Part shown: positions 7,396 through 17,900 of the stretch, piece after piece
How the letters are laid out: each line of letters opens with the position of its first letter
Numbering within the stretch: position 1 is the first letter of the stretch
Source: Photorhabdus luminescens subsp. luminescens
GTDB taxonomy: Bacteria > Pseudomonadota > Gammaproteobacteria > Enterobacterales > Enterobacteriaceae
Length of the DNA stretch: 64,000 nt
Assembly: GCF_001083805.1 (NCBI RefSeq)
Contig: NZ_JXSK01000001.1
Span: 1,116,001-1,180,000 of the forward strand
Reading direction: 5' to 3'
Made by a program: the position numbers and the translations under genes
Notes under the pieces: generated by a model
The model's input: only the letters and a program-made list of their open reading frames with translations
Databases searched by the model: none
What the model was told of the DNA's origin: nothing

Positions 7396-9393
7396 TTAGC
7401 TCATTACCGCATAGACGGAAGCCAAAATGTCATCCGTGCCGGGTAAAACCGCTTTCTCTAAACAAGGATTAAAAGGAATATGAATATCTTCACGCGTCAC
7501 CAGGCGCGGAGGTGCCAATAAAGAGAAGAAATTGTCATTCTCATCCAAAATATCAGCAATAATGGATGCGCCGACACTGGCCGTCCGGGTATCCTCTTGC
7601 ACAACGATAAGCCGTCCGGTTTTGCGCAAAGATTCCGCAATCCGTTGTTTATCCCAAGGTACCAGACTACGTAATTCAATCACTTCAATGTCAATATTGT
7701 CCTTTTCCGCCTGAACAGCAGCCATAGTCGCAAGCTGAGTCGTATTTCCCCAGGCAACCAGTGTAATATCCTTTCCTGCCCTGACGATATTTGCCTGTCC
7801 AAGCGACACCGGACTCACCAGCCGACGCTCATGGCGCTCTCTCATAAGGTGTTTAGGGATCAGGATCAGACTTGGCATATCCAGACTTAACGCGGTGCGG
7901 AACAATGCGACGGTATCAGCCGGCGTCGTTGGAACAAGAACATTAATACCGGGAATATGCGCTAAGATACCGTCCGAGCTTTGGCTGTGCCATATACCGC
8001 CGCCAGGAAGATAAGCGCCATAAGGAGCATATATCACCACCGGACAGCGCCATTTTCCTACCGTTCTCCAACTTAAAGTGCCAAGTTGCGACTGTAACTG
8101 ATTGAGGCCTAATCCAACAAAGTCAATAAATTGCAGTTCAACAATCGGACGCCAACCACAGGCGGACAACCCAACAGACGAGCCAATAATCGTGGCTTCT
8201 GAAAGGGGAGCGTTAAAAACGCGATCAGGATAGCGAGTGGATAAACCACGGGTGAAACCAAAAACGCCCCCTTTAGGATCTTCAATATCCTCACCAAATA
8301 GCAGCACATTCGGATGCTGACTCAATGCCTCGTCCAACACCTGATTTACCGCTTTGACCTGCGTCTCTTCGGCTTCCATCTCAACATGTACGGCAGGAGC
8401 GCTTTCACGATTACACAAATAGGTACTGACAGTTGCAGGATCAGGCTCTTCTTCGTGATAAACACGCTCGAATATTTCCGCTACATCCGCTTTAATGCTC
8501 TCTTTTTGTTCAGCCAGAGCTTGGTCAGTAATCGCCCCCTTTTCCTTTAAATAGGCGACATAATTTTCAATAGGGTCCTGTAGTGTCTCCAGATCATCCG
8601 GGGTACGGTACAGTTTGTGAGAATCTGAATTGGAATGAGAATCCAGCCGATCCATACGACAAACCAATATGCAGGGAGTCCGCTCAAATCGCGCCTTATT
8701 GAATACCTCCTGTGCAACAGGAAATACGGTTTCCGGCTTGCGGGCATCAACACGGCGGATTAAACACTCGTCAAATATTCCCAATCGATACGGGGCCATT
8801 TTCTCCGTTGATGTACTAATACCCAGTTTATTATCGGAAACCACAAAGACTACCGGCAAACGCCTTTCAACCGCAAAACTGACCGCTTCATAAAATTCTC
8901 CCTGCCGGGTCGCCGCATCGCCGACGCCACACACGACAAGCCCGTTTCTATTGTCCAACACGCTTGCCCAAGCAGCGCCAGCCGCGGGAATACATTGGGT
9001 CCCCGTCAGGCTGACTACCGAGAAGATATTATGCTCTTTGGAGCAAAAATGGTTCGACATGGTTCGGCCGGCTGAGTGAGAAGTGGCCTTGCCCATAAGT
9101 TCCCTTGTCATTTCAACAATAGACATACCACGCGCTAACACTAATGCCCGATCACGATAGTAAGGAACCAGAACATCATTTTTTTCCATAAGCTGAGGCA
9201 ACACAGCCAGCCCTTCATGTCCAGCAGCCGACACATGGAACCAAGCTCGGCCTTGTCGTGTGACTATTGCACTACGATTATCAAATTCCCGTGACAGCAG
9301 CATGTCATAAAGTAACTTTTGTTCATCCAAACAATCATTAATTGCAGGGCTGTGTTCCTTAAGAGGTACTTCATTGATCTGTACGTCTATCAC
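7396..9393 (-). CDS. bkdA: BkdA-type fused E1 alpha-beta 2-oxoacid dehydrogenase
   Basis: About 665 residues. The N-terminal half is E1-alpha (thiamine diphosphate motif GDAATRQGEF...N about residue 180-215), the C-terminal half from about residue 335 is E1-beta (LLFGEDIEDPKGGVFG, then PLSEATIIG). Such fusion oxidatively decarboxylates branched 2-oxoacids from Leu/Val/Ile and passes the acyl group to the E2 lipoyl arm. The open frame extends to a GTG at 9408, but GAGGAAAAAG lies inside that extension and is well placed for the GTG at 9393 (VIDVQINEV), so I take 9393. First gene of bkdABC in P. luminescens order; 9 bases separate it from bkdB. Confidence 0.85.
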   Translation of the reverse strand: MIDVQINEVPLKEHSPAINDCLDEQKLLYDMLLSREFDNRSAIVTRQGRAWFHVSAAGHEGLAVLPQLMEKNDVLVPYYRDRALVLARGMSIVEMTRELMGKATSHSAGRTMSNHFCSKEHNIFSVVSLTGTQCIPAAGAAWASVLDNRNGLVVCGVGDAATRQGEFYEAVSFAVERRLPVVFVVSDNKLGISTSTEKMAPYRLGIFDECLIRRVDARKPETVFPVAQEVFNKARFERTPCILVCRMDRLDSHSNSDSHKLYRTPDDLETLQDPIENYVAYLKEKGAITDQALAEQKESIKADVAEIFERVYHEEEPDPATVSTYLCNRESAPAVHVEMEAEETQVKAVNQVLDEALSQHPNVLLFGEDIEDPKGGVFGFTRGLSTRYPDRVFNAPLSEATIIGSSVGLSACGWRPIVELQFIDFVGLGLNQLQSQLGTLSWRTVGKWRCPVVIYAPYGAYLPGGGIWHSQSSDGILAHIPGINVLVPTTPADTVALFRTALSLDMPSLILIPKHLMRERHERRLVSPVSLGQANIVRAGKDITLVAWGNTTQLATMAAVQAEKDNIDIEVIELRSLVPWDKQRIAESLRKTGRLIVVQEDTRTASVGASIIADILDENDNFFSLLAPPRLVTREDIHIPFNPCLEKAVLPGTDDILASVYAVMS

Positions 9394-9590
9394 TCTCTTT
9401 TTCCTCACAAATAGTTAACGTGGTAGTTGTCGTTATTGCGCTTAATGCCTGATAAAAAGGCGAACACGGGGTAGTCCCGTTCATGATTACTTGAGAGACT
9501 ATAGATCCCGAATAAAGAAGTTAACGTAGGGTTATTGCCTACACGAATTGCAAAAGATAGAGGTATACGGTCACAATTTTTAATTACGTT

Positions 9591-9717
9591 TATACCCGTC
9601 ATCTTTCAAGTTGCCTCTTTGTTGGCTGCACTCGCTCACCCCGGTCACATAGTTCGCTATGCTCCCGGGGATTCGCTCTCTTGCCGTCGCGATGCATCTT
9701 GAAATCCATTGGGTATA
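9591..9717. repeat. ERIC element, first of a tandem pair
   Basis: Full-length 127-bp copy from TATACCCGTCATC to GGGTATA. It shares its terminal TATA with the start of the next copy, so the two are head-to-tail without a spacer. Confidence 0.9.
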
Positions 9718-9842
9718 TACCCGTCATCTTTCAAGTTGCCTCTTTGTTGGCTGCACTCACTCACCCCGGTCACATAGTTCGCTATGCTCCCGGGGATTCG
9801 CTCCCTTGCCGTCGCGATGCATCTTGAAATCCATAGGGTATA
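9716..9842. repeat. ERIC element, second of a tandem pair
   Basis: Full-length copy in the same orientation, almost identical to the one at 9591-9717. The overlap at TATATA suggests insertion into, or duplication of, the terminal TA. Confidence 0.9.
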
Positions 9843-9948
9843 TACACCTAACATGGGGGGAAAAATTATCTCCATAACCAGAAATGGTTTCGGCCGTCAT
9901 GATATTCCCTAAATTTTTAGCATTGTCCTGAACATAATGTGACACCAT

Positions 9949-11019
9949 TTAAAAAACTCCAACCGATGAACAATAGCCATTCGTTAAGAGTAGGGCCAAC
10001 AAGCATCGGCATTTCCATGATTACAATACAATTACAACACAATTAAAAAACAGGTTTTTACCTGTGTCTTTAAATCCTGCAATGATAAGACATAGGAATA
10101 ATTCATTACTTTGCTAAATTATTTTAACGATCAGATTTTTTCGACAAGCTCTTCATTAGGTATTTTTATCTTTAACCAAGACATGGCCTCAATAATAACA
10201 CGTATTATATCAACCGAACTTGAGACTTTATGCTCACATTAGAATTCATTATGTTTTGTGATGAATGTCAATAACGTTCTCCTCATATCAAACAATAGAT
10301 AAAGCTGAATTGACGAAATCATCCAGCATCAATCATGATATTTTATTAAAATTTAGCTTATTATCTCCTATTTTTTATCATAAAAAAAACTGTAGTAATG
10401 CGGGAATGATCACAAAAAGGGCACCAAAAAATTTAACTATATGATTATTATGAATTTATCATTACAAACAGCACTGATATTATAATGCAATTAATGGGAT
10501 ATCAACATATAAAAATATATTTCATAACTCTTTGAATATATTATCAATCATTCAAATAGTAAATTAAAAAAATGATAAAATTAAATATCATTTTCACACT
10601 TTTAAAATGATTAATTCATGCAATTATTTCCACTTCAGATATTCTTTCTTAATTTTAAATCGGTTCTTCTACTTTATCTCGCTATTTGGTCTTGATGAAA
10701 AACAAAGATTAAACATGGTAATCACTCAGGCCCAAGCCTGTGACGCATTAGTCACTACGACCAAAAACGTAATGACTGCGCTACCCAATGCCGACAAATC
10801 AACTGCTTTTTCGCCAATGCAAACCTGAACACACAGTGGTGGATATCCATCTACAGTTACTTACCTTTCATGCCAAATTTGCGTATTCGATCACAATAGT
10901 TTGATCTGGTTAGTAAACTTGGTTGCGATCTGCCAATCAACCCAATTATCTTTTAGCAAAAACCAGCTTAATAATTTACCTACGGTATAATAACGAGTAT
11001 CCCAAAAGGGTAGAGCATC
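9949..11019. other. Long AT-rich divergent intergenic region
   Basis: About 1.07 kb between the bkd side (minus) and the porin gene (plus). A 73-codon open frame at 10607-10828 lacks a convincing ribosome binding site; its last part from an internal ATG (MVITQAQACDALVTT) could be a short decayed gene but is not recognised. The region must hold the promoters for both sides, and an AAAGGG sequence sits about 11 bases before the porin ATG. Confidence 0.4.
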
Positions 11020-12426
11020 ATGAAAAATCTTCGCTATCTGATTGTCACACCAGGATTAATGCTTTCCGCCTCTGCCCTTGCTTCACCTGCTAATAGCATC
11101 GAAGCACGCCTTGATGCACTTGAGCAGCGGCTACAACAAGCAGAACAACGAGCCGCCCAAGCGGAAGCGCGAGCCACAGCCGCCGAGCAACGCGCACAGC
11201 GATTGGAACAGCATGCTATCGAAACCAAACAACAGGTCACTCAAGTCGCACAGCACCCCATTTCGCTGGAAAATAGCGCTTCACCAACCAGCAATTTGAA
11301 ACTGAATGATTTCGGCGATCTAAAATTATACGGCGATGTAGAATTCAATCTCGATGGCGCCAGCCGAACCGGTCAACTTACTTCACTCAAAACCAGCGAT
11401 AATAAAGACTGGAAACCTGGCGACAAAGAGCGTTGGAATGTCAATGGCCGCATTTTGATCGGACTGGACGGTTACCGCCGTGATCAAAACAACAACTTTG
11501 CTGGTTTTAGAGTGCAACCGCTGGCAGACATGACCGGCAAAATGAATCTCGACGACGCCGCTTTCTTCTTCGGCAATGAGAAAAACTGGCAGGCCAAAAT
11601 CGGGCGTTTTGAAGCTTACGATATGTTCCCACTCAACCAAGATACTTTTATTCAGTATTCTGGTAATACCGCCAACGATTTGTATGCCGATGGTTTTGGC
11701 TATATCTATATGATGAAAGAAGGACGTGGCCGCAGTAATAGCGGTGGTAACCTAATGCTAAGCAAATACGCCGGCAACTGGTATTTCGAACTCAATACTC
11801 TACTCGAAGATGGCACTTCTCTATTCCGAGATAGCGCCTACCACGGCAATACACTGGAAAATAAAAAAAATGTCGCCTATTTACGCCCGGTAGCAGCCTG
11901 GAAAAAAGACCAGTTTAGTGCAGCCATAGCAATGGAGAGTAATGTCGTCAATAACGCCTATGGCTATCAGAATAACCAAGGGCAATGGGTCGATCAATCC
12001 AGACGTAATGGTTACGGCATGACACTAAGTTGGAACGGTCTGGAGACCAATCCTGATGATGGCATTGTCGCTAACCTGAATACCGCCTATCTGGATGCCT
12101 CAGATGAACATAATTTCACTACCGGAATTAATGTGATGTGGCATCGTTTCGAACTGGGTTATATCTATGCCCACAACAATATCAAAGCGTTCAATACTGA
12201 CGATACAACCGCACAGATTAATCACCCATTCAATGAACCGGGTAAATACGATATAAATACTATCCATATGTCATATCAGATTCCTAGTATCATGAATATG
12301 AAGAACTTTAATCTCTATCTTGGCGCCTACGTCTCTATGCTGGAAGCAAATGCTAACAACAAAATCGCCAACAGTAATAATGACCGACGCTACGGCGCAC
12401 GAGCCAGATTTAAATATCTCTTCTGA
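11020..12426 (+). CDS. Outer-membrane carbohydrate porin with N-terminal coiled coil (ScrY/RafY-like)
   Basis: 468 residues. Signal peptide about 1-22 (hydrophobic LMLSASALA), then an Ala/Glu/Arg-rich heptad coiled coil (about 27-75, ARLDALEQRLQQAEQ), then a beta-barrel domain with alternating aromatic strands ending in Phe (RFKYLF), the usual signal for outer-membrane barrel assembly. A periplasmic coiled coil before a barrel is characteristic of ScrY-type sugar porins, and barrel phrases such as FGDLKLYGDVEF resemble raffinose/maltose-type porins. The true substrate is unknown and no sugar transporter lies nearby. It stands alone, followed by a hairpin at 12467-12495. Confidence 0.7.
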   Translation: MKNLRYLIVTPGLMLSASALASPANSIEARLDALEQRLQQAEQRAAQAEARATAAEQRAQRLEQHAIETKQQVTQVAQHPISLENSASPTSNLKLNDFGDLKLYGDVEFNLDGASRTGQLTSLKTSDNKDWKPGDKERWNVNGRILIGLDGYRRDQNNNFAGFRVQPLADMTGKMNLDDAAFFFGNEKNWQAKIGRFEAYDMFPLNQDTFIQYSGNTANDLYADGFGYIYMMKEGRGRSNSGGNLMLSKYAGNWYFELNTLLEDGTSLFRDSAYHGNTLENKKNVAYLRPVAAWKKDQFSAAIAMESNVVNNAYGYQNNQGQWVDQSRRNGYGMTLSWNGLETNPDDGIVANLNTAYLDASDEHNFTTGINVMWHRFELGYIYAHNNIKAFNTDDTTAQINHPFNEPGKYDINTIHMSYQIPSIMNMKNFNLYLGAYVSMLEANANNKIANSNNDRRYGARARFKYLF

Positions 12427-12466
12427 TGCAGGTTAATTATCTCTGATTATGGGCACGACGATAAAT

Positions 12467-12495
12467 TTAATGTCAGACTTTGTTTCTGACATTAA
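12467..12495 (+). terminator. Hairpin downstream of the porin gene
   Basis: Perfect 11-bp arms TTAATGTCAGA / TCTGACATTAA with a 7-base loop, about 40 bases after the porin stop. No T-run follows, so efficiency as a terminator is uncertain. Confidence 0.45.
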
Positions 12496-12576
12496 TGTAA
12501 TAGGTGAAGTTGGTAATAATAAAAATTCAGTTATATCGCTGGGTTTAACTTATAAAATGTAGAGAGGTTAAAAGAA

Positions 12577-12744
12577 TTGAATATTTCAGAATTAAAATAT
12601 GATAATTTCCATACGATGAATATAGAAGAAATGGAAAGAACAAAAGGAAAAATAAGAGCTGCTGTAGCAATTGTCGCTCAGAGTGTTGTTGGAGCTAGTC
12701 ATGGTAGCGGTTGTTCTACGCGCCATGCGGGTATAGTAAAGTGA
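12577..12744 (+). CDS. Small bacteriocin-like precursor peptide (candidate)
   Basis: 55 residues from a TTG at 12577, with AGAGAGG about 9 bases upstream. The N-terminal half is a charged leader (MNISELKYDNF, TMNIEEMERTKG), close to the leader pattern of double-glycine bacteriocins although the site reads KGK rather than GG. The C-terminal half is hydrophobic and small-residue-rich (AAVAIVAQSVVGASHGSG), with one Cys. The stop overlaps a GTG that starts a small membrane protein (12741), the arrangement of a bacteriocin and its immunity gene. No processing or export gene is nearby. Presence of the reading frame is seen; its role is inference. Confidence 0.4.
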   Translation: MNISELKYDNFHTMNIEEMERTKGKIRAAVAIVAQSVVGASHGSGCSTRHAGIVK

Positions 12745-13049
12745 ATGTTATGCTTTTATTTACAAGTATAATTGTGTTATATGCTATTATAGCATGGAAG
12801 TTTTTTCCTGAATATAAAACGATAACTATTATAGTAGCTAGTTTTTGTTGGTTATCATATGGTTACTTACTAGAATATCAATCTTATGCATTATATATGC
12901 CTTTGTTTAGCATAGCATATGGTATATTATTACACTCTATTTTCAGAAAGAGAAAATTTAAATTATATGATAGCTCCTTGAAGCTTTATTATATAATTCC
13001 TTTTTTTGTCTTTATGCAAGAATTAATCAAAAGTGTCAATAAAATATAA
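12741..13049 (+). CDS. Small multi-pass membrane protein (possible immunity protein)
   Basis: About 102 residues from a GTG at 12741 that overlaps the stop of the preceding peptide (GTGA), suggesting translational coupling; the ATG at 12750 is an alternative. A longer frame back to a TTG at 12711 is less likely. Three or four hydrophobic stretches are visible (LLFTSIIVLYAIIAW, ITIIVASFCWLSYGYLL, LFSIAYGILLHSIF, YYIIPFFVFMQ), with a basic FRKRKFK loop. It resembles membrane immunity proteins in size only, and no family is recognised. Very AT-rich like the surrounding accessory DNA. Confidence 0.45.
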   Translation: MNVMLLFTSIIVLYAIIAWKFFPEYKTITIIVASFCWLSYGYLLEYQSYALYMPLFSIAYGILLHSIFRKRKFKLYDSSLKLYYIIPFFVFMQELIKSVNKI

Positions 13050-13072
13050 TATTAGGAATCTATTTCAGTAGG

Positions 13073-13094
13073 TATATACCCTATGGATTTCAAA
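13073..13094. repeat. ERIC end fragment
   Basis: TATATACCCTATGGATTTCAA matches only the terminal part of the local ERIC in reverse orientation; the rest is absent. It is a relic of an excised or decayed copy. Confidence 0.55.
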
Positions 13095-13510
13095 TTAGCA
13101 TAAAAAATTAAATCCACGTTTTCTTCTGAAGATGGTAAAAACTAATGGATATTTACAAGATTAGCAATCCATTTATATTCAAGTAATATAAATGGTAGGA
13201 TTTTATTACTGATAACTCCCTACTAACTGAATGGGATATGAATAGTCAATTAATTTCCTAGATTAATGATATACTAAAGTTAAAATCAATTAAATTTAAT
13301 ATCACATTCTAATATCTCTTTATATGTAAATTTTTTTTGCCAAATTAAAAATAAAAACCCGAGTTGACATTGTACACTTTGCGATCTATTTTTTATTTAA
13401 TTTTGGTGAAAATATTTTTATTATTGGGCGGATTCGACTAATAAGCGCAATCTTTCAGAAAGACAGTCAGTTGCTATAGTAAACATCTATTTTGCCAAAG
13501 GAAAATGTTC
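13095..13510. other. AT-rich spacer
   Basis: About 415 bases between the ERIC fragment and the IS30 remnant. Very AT-rich; no coding frame or RNA gene is supported. Confidence 0.4.
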
Positions 13511-13735
13511 TATGACCTAAACAGAAAACCAGCATCAGAATTAGTGACAACTACAGTGAAAACGTTGTACCCATTAAAACCTGTACCTATTAAAACCTGT
13601 ACCTATTAAAACATAAGGATTAAAACAATGATGTTTGATAATGGTTTAGAATTTTCAAGTCATGAAATGATCAGTAAAAAATTAGATACAAAAATTGACT
13701 TTGCTAATCCTTATGCGTTGCTGGCTAGGGGGTGA
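13511..13735 (+). pseudogene. IS30-family transposase remnant
   Basis: Two disconnected pieces of an IS30 DDE domain can be read. The first (LNRKPASELVTTTVKTL) corresponds to the strand before the second catalytic Asp. After a frame break and a 16-bp tandem expansion, an open piece at 13628-13735 reads MMFDNGLEFSSHEMISKKL, then FANPYALLARG. FDNG.EF...H..I.......FA.PY is the IS30 hallmark around the second Asp. Stops and frameshifts mean it is inactive. It lies between the bacteriocin-like pair and the glb operon, marking past mobile activity at the cluster border. Confidence 0.65.
13571..13612. repeat. Short tandem repeat, 16-bp unit
   Basis: About 2.7 copies of CTGTACCTATTAAAAC (first copy diverged as GTACCCATTAAAAC), inside the decayed transposase. 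Probably slippage in a non-functional gene. Confidence 0.6.
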
Positions 13736-14129
13736 TAAAGGAAAGGTGAATTTCAAAGTATTGTAGGATGCTATTGTTTCACCCAGAGAGATGAGGTCAT
13801 TAATTCACTCAAAAATGGTTGTTATAATATCGTAGGTTTGTTTAATAACCTATTTATTTAAAATTAGCTCTCTCATTTATCCAGCAATATTCTTTACTAT
13901 CTGATTTGTCAGAAATTGATTGATTGATTTTGTATATCGACAAAAAGCATGGCAGTGTTGTTGTACTTACTATGCGAAATCGAGATATTCTTATTTATAG
14001 GTGTTTTAAAAATCATCAAATATAACTAAATAATTTTTTAATTAATTATTATTAACTGGTTTTTTCTAAGATATCGTAATTAATTCAATACGATGTCATT
14101 TTAGTTCACCCTAATAAAGAGATATTACA
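13736..14129. other. Upstream region of the glb operon
   Basis: About 390 AT-rich bases with no gene. It must contain the glb promoter; only a weak AAGAGAT ribosome binding site about 7 bases before the glbB ATG can be pointed to. Confidence 0.4.
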
Positions 14130-14948
14130 ATGGGCTTGAATATATTTATTAACGCACCAGATAGTTACCATCTTACTACCGCACATATCCGCAACAGCTT
14201 GCACCAGCAAGGTTTCGCCACTTTCAATGCCGCCGATCTTGACCTTTCTGACAGTGAAAAAATCGATCTTATCTCTCTCTGTGAATTATCGAAGTCACTG
14301 CCGTTAGATCGATTTGGCGAAGGTGGTCGTCACCGCAGTTATTGCGAAGGTGTGTGGAACTGTGAAACAGAAACCATTCATTGGAAAACAGGTCATCAGC
14401 AGCCTGATGGTAGTATAGAGATTGATTATCATCAGGGAAGTGAATATCAACCTGAATTTGGCGGCGTGGTACGTAAATTCCTGCGCATGCCTGATGAGAT
14501 ACTGAATAAAGGACTACTTAATAAACTCATTTGTCACGATCTGAGTCTAACCGGCATGGCAGAGCATTATTCCCGTTTGCTGTGTGGTGTACATTTGATC
14601 CGAATGCAAGCACTACCTGGTAAACCGGCAAAAATTACGCCTAACTGTTTCCATCGTGATGGTCAGCCGTTCACCGCTGTACATTTGATTGAACGTTACA
14701 ATGTCGAAGGCGGTGCAACGCATATCGCGCCGCCTTCTTATGCAAATTGCCAGCTTGAAGAAGTCCCTGCTCATAAGATAACTCGCTTTACCCTTAATGA
14801 TCCCCTTGATAGCTACATCATCGACGATGCAGCGATTTGTCATTACATCAATCCCGTAACTTGCGATGAAAACTCCAGCGTTGGAGTCCGTACTATCATT
14901 CTGATTGATTTCACCCCGCTAGAACAGAGTGACACGTGTTCCCAGTAA
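14130..14948 (+). CDS. glbB: GlbB-like 2-oxoglutarate/Fe(II) lysine 4-hydroxylase
   Basis: 272 residues of the 2OG-Fe amino-acid hydroxylase type related to isoleucine dioxygenase. The iron triad is visible as His175-x-Asp177 (in NCFHRDGQ) and His238 (in ICHYINPV); an Arg about 254 (GVRTIILIDF) would bind 2-oxoglutarate. In the glidobactin pathway GlbB converts free L-lysine to 4-hydroxylysine, which the first GlbC module uses. It starts the operon, 33 bases before the glbC frame, and the first GlbC adenylation code read here fits a basic amino acid. Assignment rests on domain type plus cluster context. Confidence 0.85.
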   Translation: MGLNIFINAPDSYHLTTAHIRNSLHQQGFATFNAADLDLSDSEKIDLISLCELSKSLPLDRFGEGGRHRSYCEGVWNCETETIHWKTGHQQPDGSIEIDYHQGSEYQPEFGGVVRKFLRMPDEILNKGLLNKLICHDLSLTGMAEHYSRLLCGVHLIRMQALPGKPAKITPNCFHRDGQPFTAVHLIERYNVEGGATHIAPPSYANCQLEEVPAHKITRFTLNDPLDSYIIDDAAICHYINPVTCDENSSVGVRTIILIDFTPLEQSDTCSQ

Positions 14949-14981
14949 CGCTTTTGTCACGAAAACGGCCGACAACCAGGA

Positions 14982-17900
14982 ATGATAGTTTTTACGGCGA
15001 TCATTAAGCTTCAAGAACCCTTTTATCTTAGGAAAAATGTTGTGAGTAATCATTCAAACACCTCATCAAATGTTCCGTTCTTATTGCCAACACCTGCTCA
15101 ACGCAGGCTATGGCTTATTAGCCAAGGAAATATGGACTCAGCATTATATAACGTGCCATTTTCGTTACGTTTGCGTGGTACGTTAGATAGGAAAGCGCTT
15201 GAACAAACTATTATTTTTATGATTGAGCGTCACCCCGTGTTGCGTTCACAATTTCATGTTCTCAATGGAGAATTACAGATAACGTTGCATCCGCAGCGGC
15301 CTGAATTACGTATCAGTGATCTCAGCTATTACTCCCCGGAAGAATGCGAAACCAAAATAAAGTCAATCTATAATAACGAAGCCAGATATTGTTTTAATCT
15401 CAGTAACGATTTGCCTTTTCGTTGTTTATTGCTTCGTCGGCAAGAGAACGATCATCAGTTGATATTTACGCTTCACCATATTGTATTTGATGATTGGTCT
15501 ACTCACGTTTTTCTTAATGATTTTAGCCATGCCTATAACCAGTATAAAATCGGTCAACAACCTAAGTTGGCAGCAATTACCTACCCGCATGTCAGTGACT
15601 CTGTAACAGATATTCATATCGATAGCGCCCGTCGGCAACGCTTACGCAGCTATTGGGGAAAACAGCTCGCGGAATTGCCTGAACTACATAAATTACCCAC
15701 CGATCGGCCGCGGCTATTAGAACAACGGGGACGTGGCGCGGTATATCAGAAGTCACTTCCTTTATCTCTCGTTGGACGTATTTCTAAAATCTGCCAACGT
15801 TATGGATTAACACCTTATATGGTGGCGATTTCCGCTTTTGCCGTATTACTGAATCGTTATTCATACGATGACGACATCGTTATTGGCAGTCCATTTGCGA
15901 ATCGTCACAGTATTGATGAACATGTCCGTCTTGGCTTTTTTATCAATTTGTTACCGCTGCGTTTTCGCTTTAGCGAGGGAATAAGTTTCAGTGATCTATT
16001 AGTTCAAGCACGCGATATATTGCTTGATGCATATGAAAATGCTGATTTGCCGTTTGATGAGATTGTCGATGTGGTACAGCCCCTACGTTCTCTGAGTCAT
16101 GCTCCTGTTTTTCAAATTATGTTTGATTATTTGAAGAGCCCGGGACAAGCATTGCAACTGGATGGATTAGAAGCAGAAATACAATTTATCCATTCTGATA
16201 CTGCTAAATATGATTTGACGTTATCGATAGAAGAATCCCCGAATTCCCTACTCTGTCTGGTTGAATTTGATACCGATTTATTTGATACCCTCACCATTAC
16301 TCGCATGGTGAATCACTATGAGAAATTGTTGGATTCCTTGTTAAGTGAATCTGAACGTTCTGTCTCCACATGTAGCATGTTGCCGCCAGAAGAGCTGGAG
16401 ACACTGGCTCGCTTCTCCCGGCCGGCAGAACCTCTACCTGTATTGGAATTTATTTCGGTGGCTGAACGCATCAAGTCACAGGTGGGTAATAATCCAGATG
16501 CACGAGCGATTGTTTGGCGTGATCAACGTTTCACCTATGCTCAACTGGACCAATATGCGCAATGTCTGCTCGCGAAGATGCGCCAGTGCGGCGTTGGGCC
16601 GGGTAGCCGGGTTGCAGTGTTTATGAGCTACCGGCCAGAAATTGTCATCTCTTTTTACGCTATTCTCTCTGCCGGCGCGGTTTATGTGCCGTTGTCCCCT
16701 GCTGATCCTCGCTTTACCGACAAGATAAATGATGCACAGCCAGTACTGATCCTCACCAGTGAACAGGATGCTGTTAGTTTGCTTGATTTTCATGCTATCA
16801 CGCTGGAAGTTGATGGGCTGTTTCGTCAACCAGCTCCGCCGGAGGAGCAACCCATTTGGCCGGTTCAGGAGAGTGATTCAGCCTATGTTATTTATACTTC
16901 TGGTTCAACAGGTAATCCCAAAGGGGTAGAGGTAAGCCACGGTAGTCTACATGCATCGTACCATGCCTGGCGCCATGACTATCGTTTCACCCAACCCGGT
17001 GAACCGGTATCGCTACAACTTGCCGCACCGATTTTCGATCTCAGTATAGGGGATTTCAGTCGTACTCTGGGTTGTGGTGGATGCCTGATTATGTGTCCGC
17101 GTGAGTGGTTGCTAGATGCCCCTGAAATGTACCGCTTGATGATGAGCGAAGGCGTGACCTTCGGTGATTTTCCTCCTGTAGTACTGCGTCAATTAATTCA
17201 GTTCTGTCAGGATAATGGGAAACGTCTGGATGGATTATCAACGCTGGTGTGCGGGGCTGATGTCTGGTTTGGTCATGAGCTGCATGCAGCACAAGCGCTT
17301 TGCCGCCAAGATGCGCGTATTCTCGGTTCTTACGGTGTAACCGAAGCAACCATTGACAGCACTGTTTTTGATCCGGAAACACACCCGTTAGAAGCCGGGC
17401 GAGTGATTCCATTGGGGAGACCGCTGGCTAGCTGCGAACTGTTCATTGTTGATGAACATCTGCAACAGGTGCCAATCGGCGTTAGTGGTGAATTGTTGAT
17501 TGCTGGTGTTACCGTAGCGAAAGGATATCTCAACAATCCTCAACTCACAGCAGAAAAATTTATTACCGGCAAATTCGATAGCCAGGGCCGTTTTGTGGCA
17601 GACAGTTTTGCGCAAGATAATAGTGGTACGCGATTTTATCGCACCTCAGACATTTGCTGTTTCCTGGCTGACGGTACTATTGACTTCATGGGACGCAGTG
17701 ATCATCAGGTTAAAATTCGCGGTTTTCGCGTCGAATTAGGTGAAGTTGAGAGTGCCCTACTGGAACACGCAGATGTGCGCCAGTGTGCGGTTGTCGCCTG
17801 TAATGACAGTACAAATAATAAAGTGCTGGTCGCCTATGTTGTGTCATCGGCTGATACTGACAAGTTACGTGGTTATTTGTCCCTGCGGCTACCCGGGCAT

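Larger units (their letters stand above)
9405..9948 (-). pseudogene. Possible small gene interrupted by two tandem ERICs
   Basis: On the minus strand an ATG at 9948 has a good ribosome binding site (TTGGAG, 8 bases upstream) and reads MVSHYVQDNAKNLGNIM, TAETISGYGDNFSPH before entering an ERIC at 9842. Beyond the second ERIC (below 9591) the frame reads NVIKNCDRIPLSFAIRVG to a stop at about 9405, in protein-like composition. Removing the ERIC pair would leave a gene of roughly 95 residues directly upstream of bkdA. I do not recognise the family. Exact frame continuity depends on where the ERIC ends are placed. Confidence 0.35.

Noticed and set aside
9657..9877. 72-codon frames on both strands over the ERIC pair
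   Set aside because: Both are ERIC translation and mirror each other.
10607..10828. 73-codon frame before the porin gene
   Set aside because: No convincing ribosome binding site, AT-rich N-terminal part and no recognisable motif; noted in the intergenic entry only.
13571..13612. CRISPR-like short repeats
   Set aside because: Direct 16-bp tandem units without spacers, inside a decayed transposase; no cas genes nearby.
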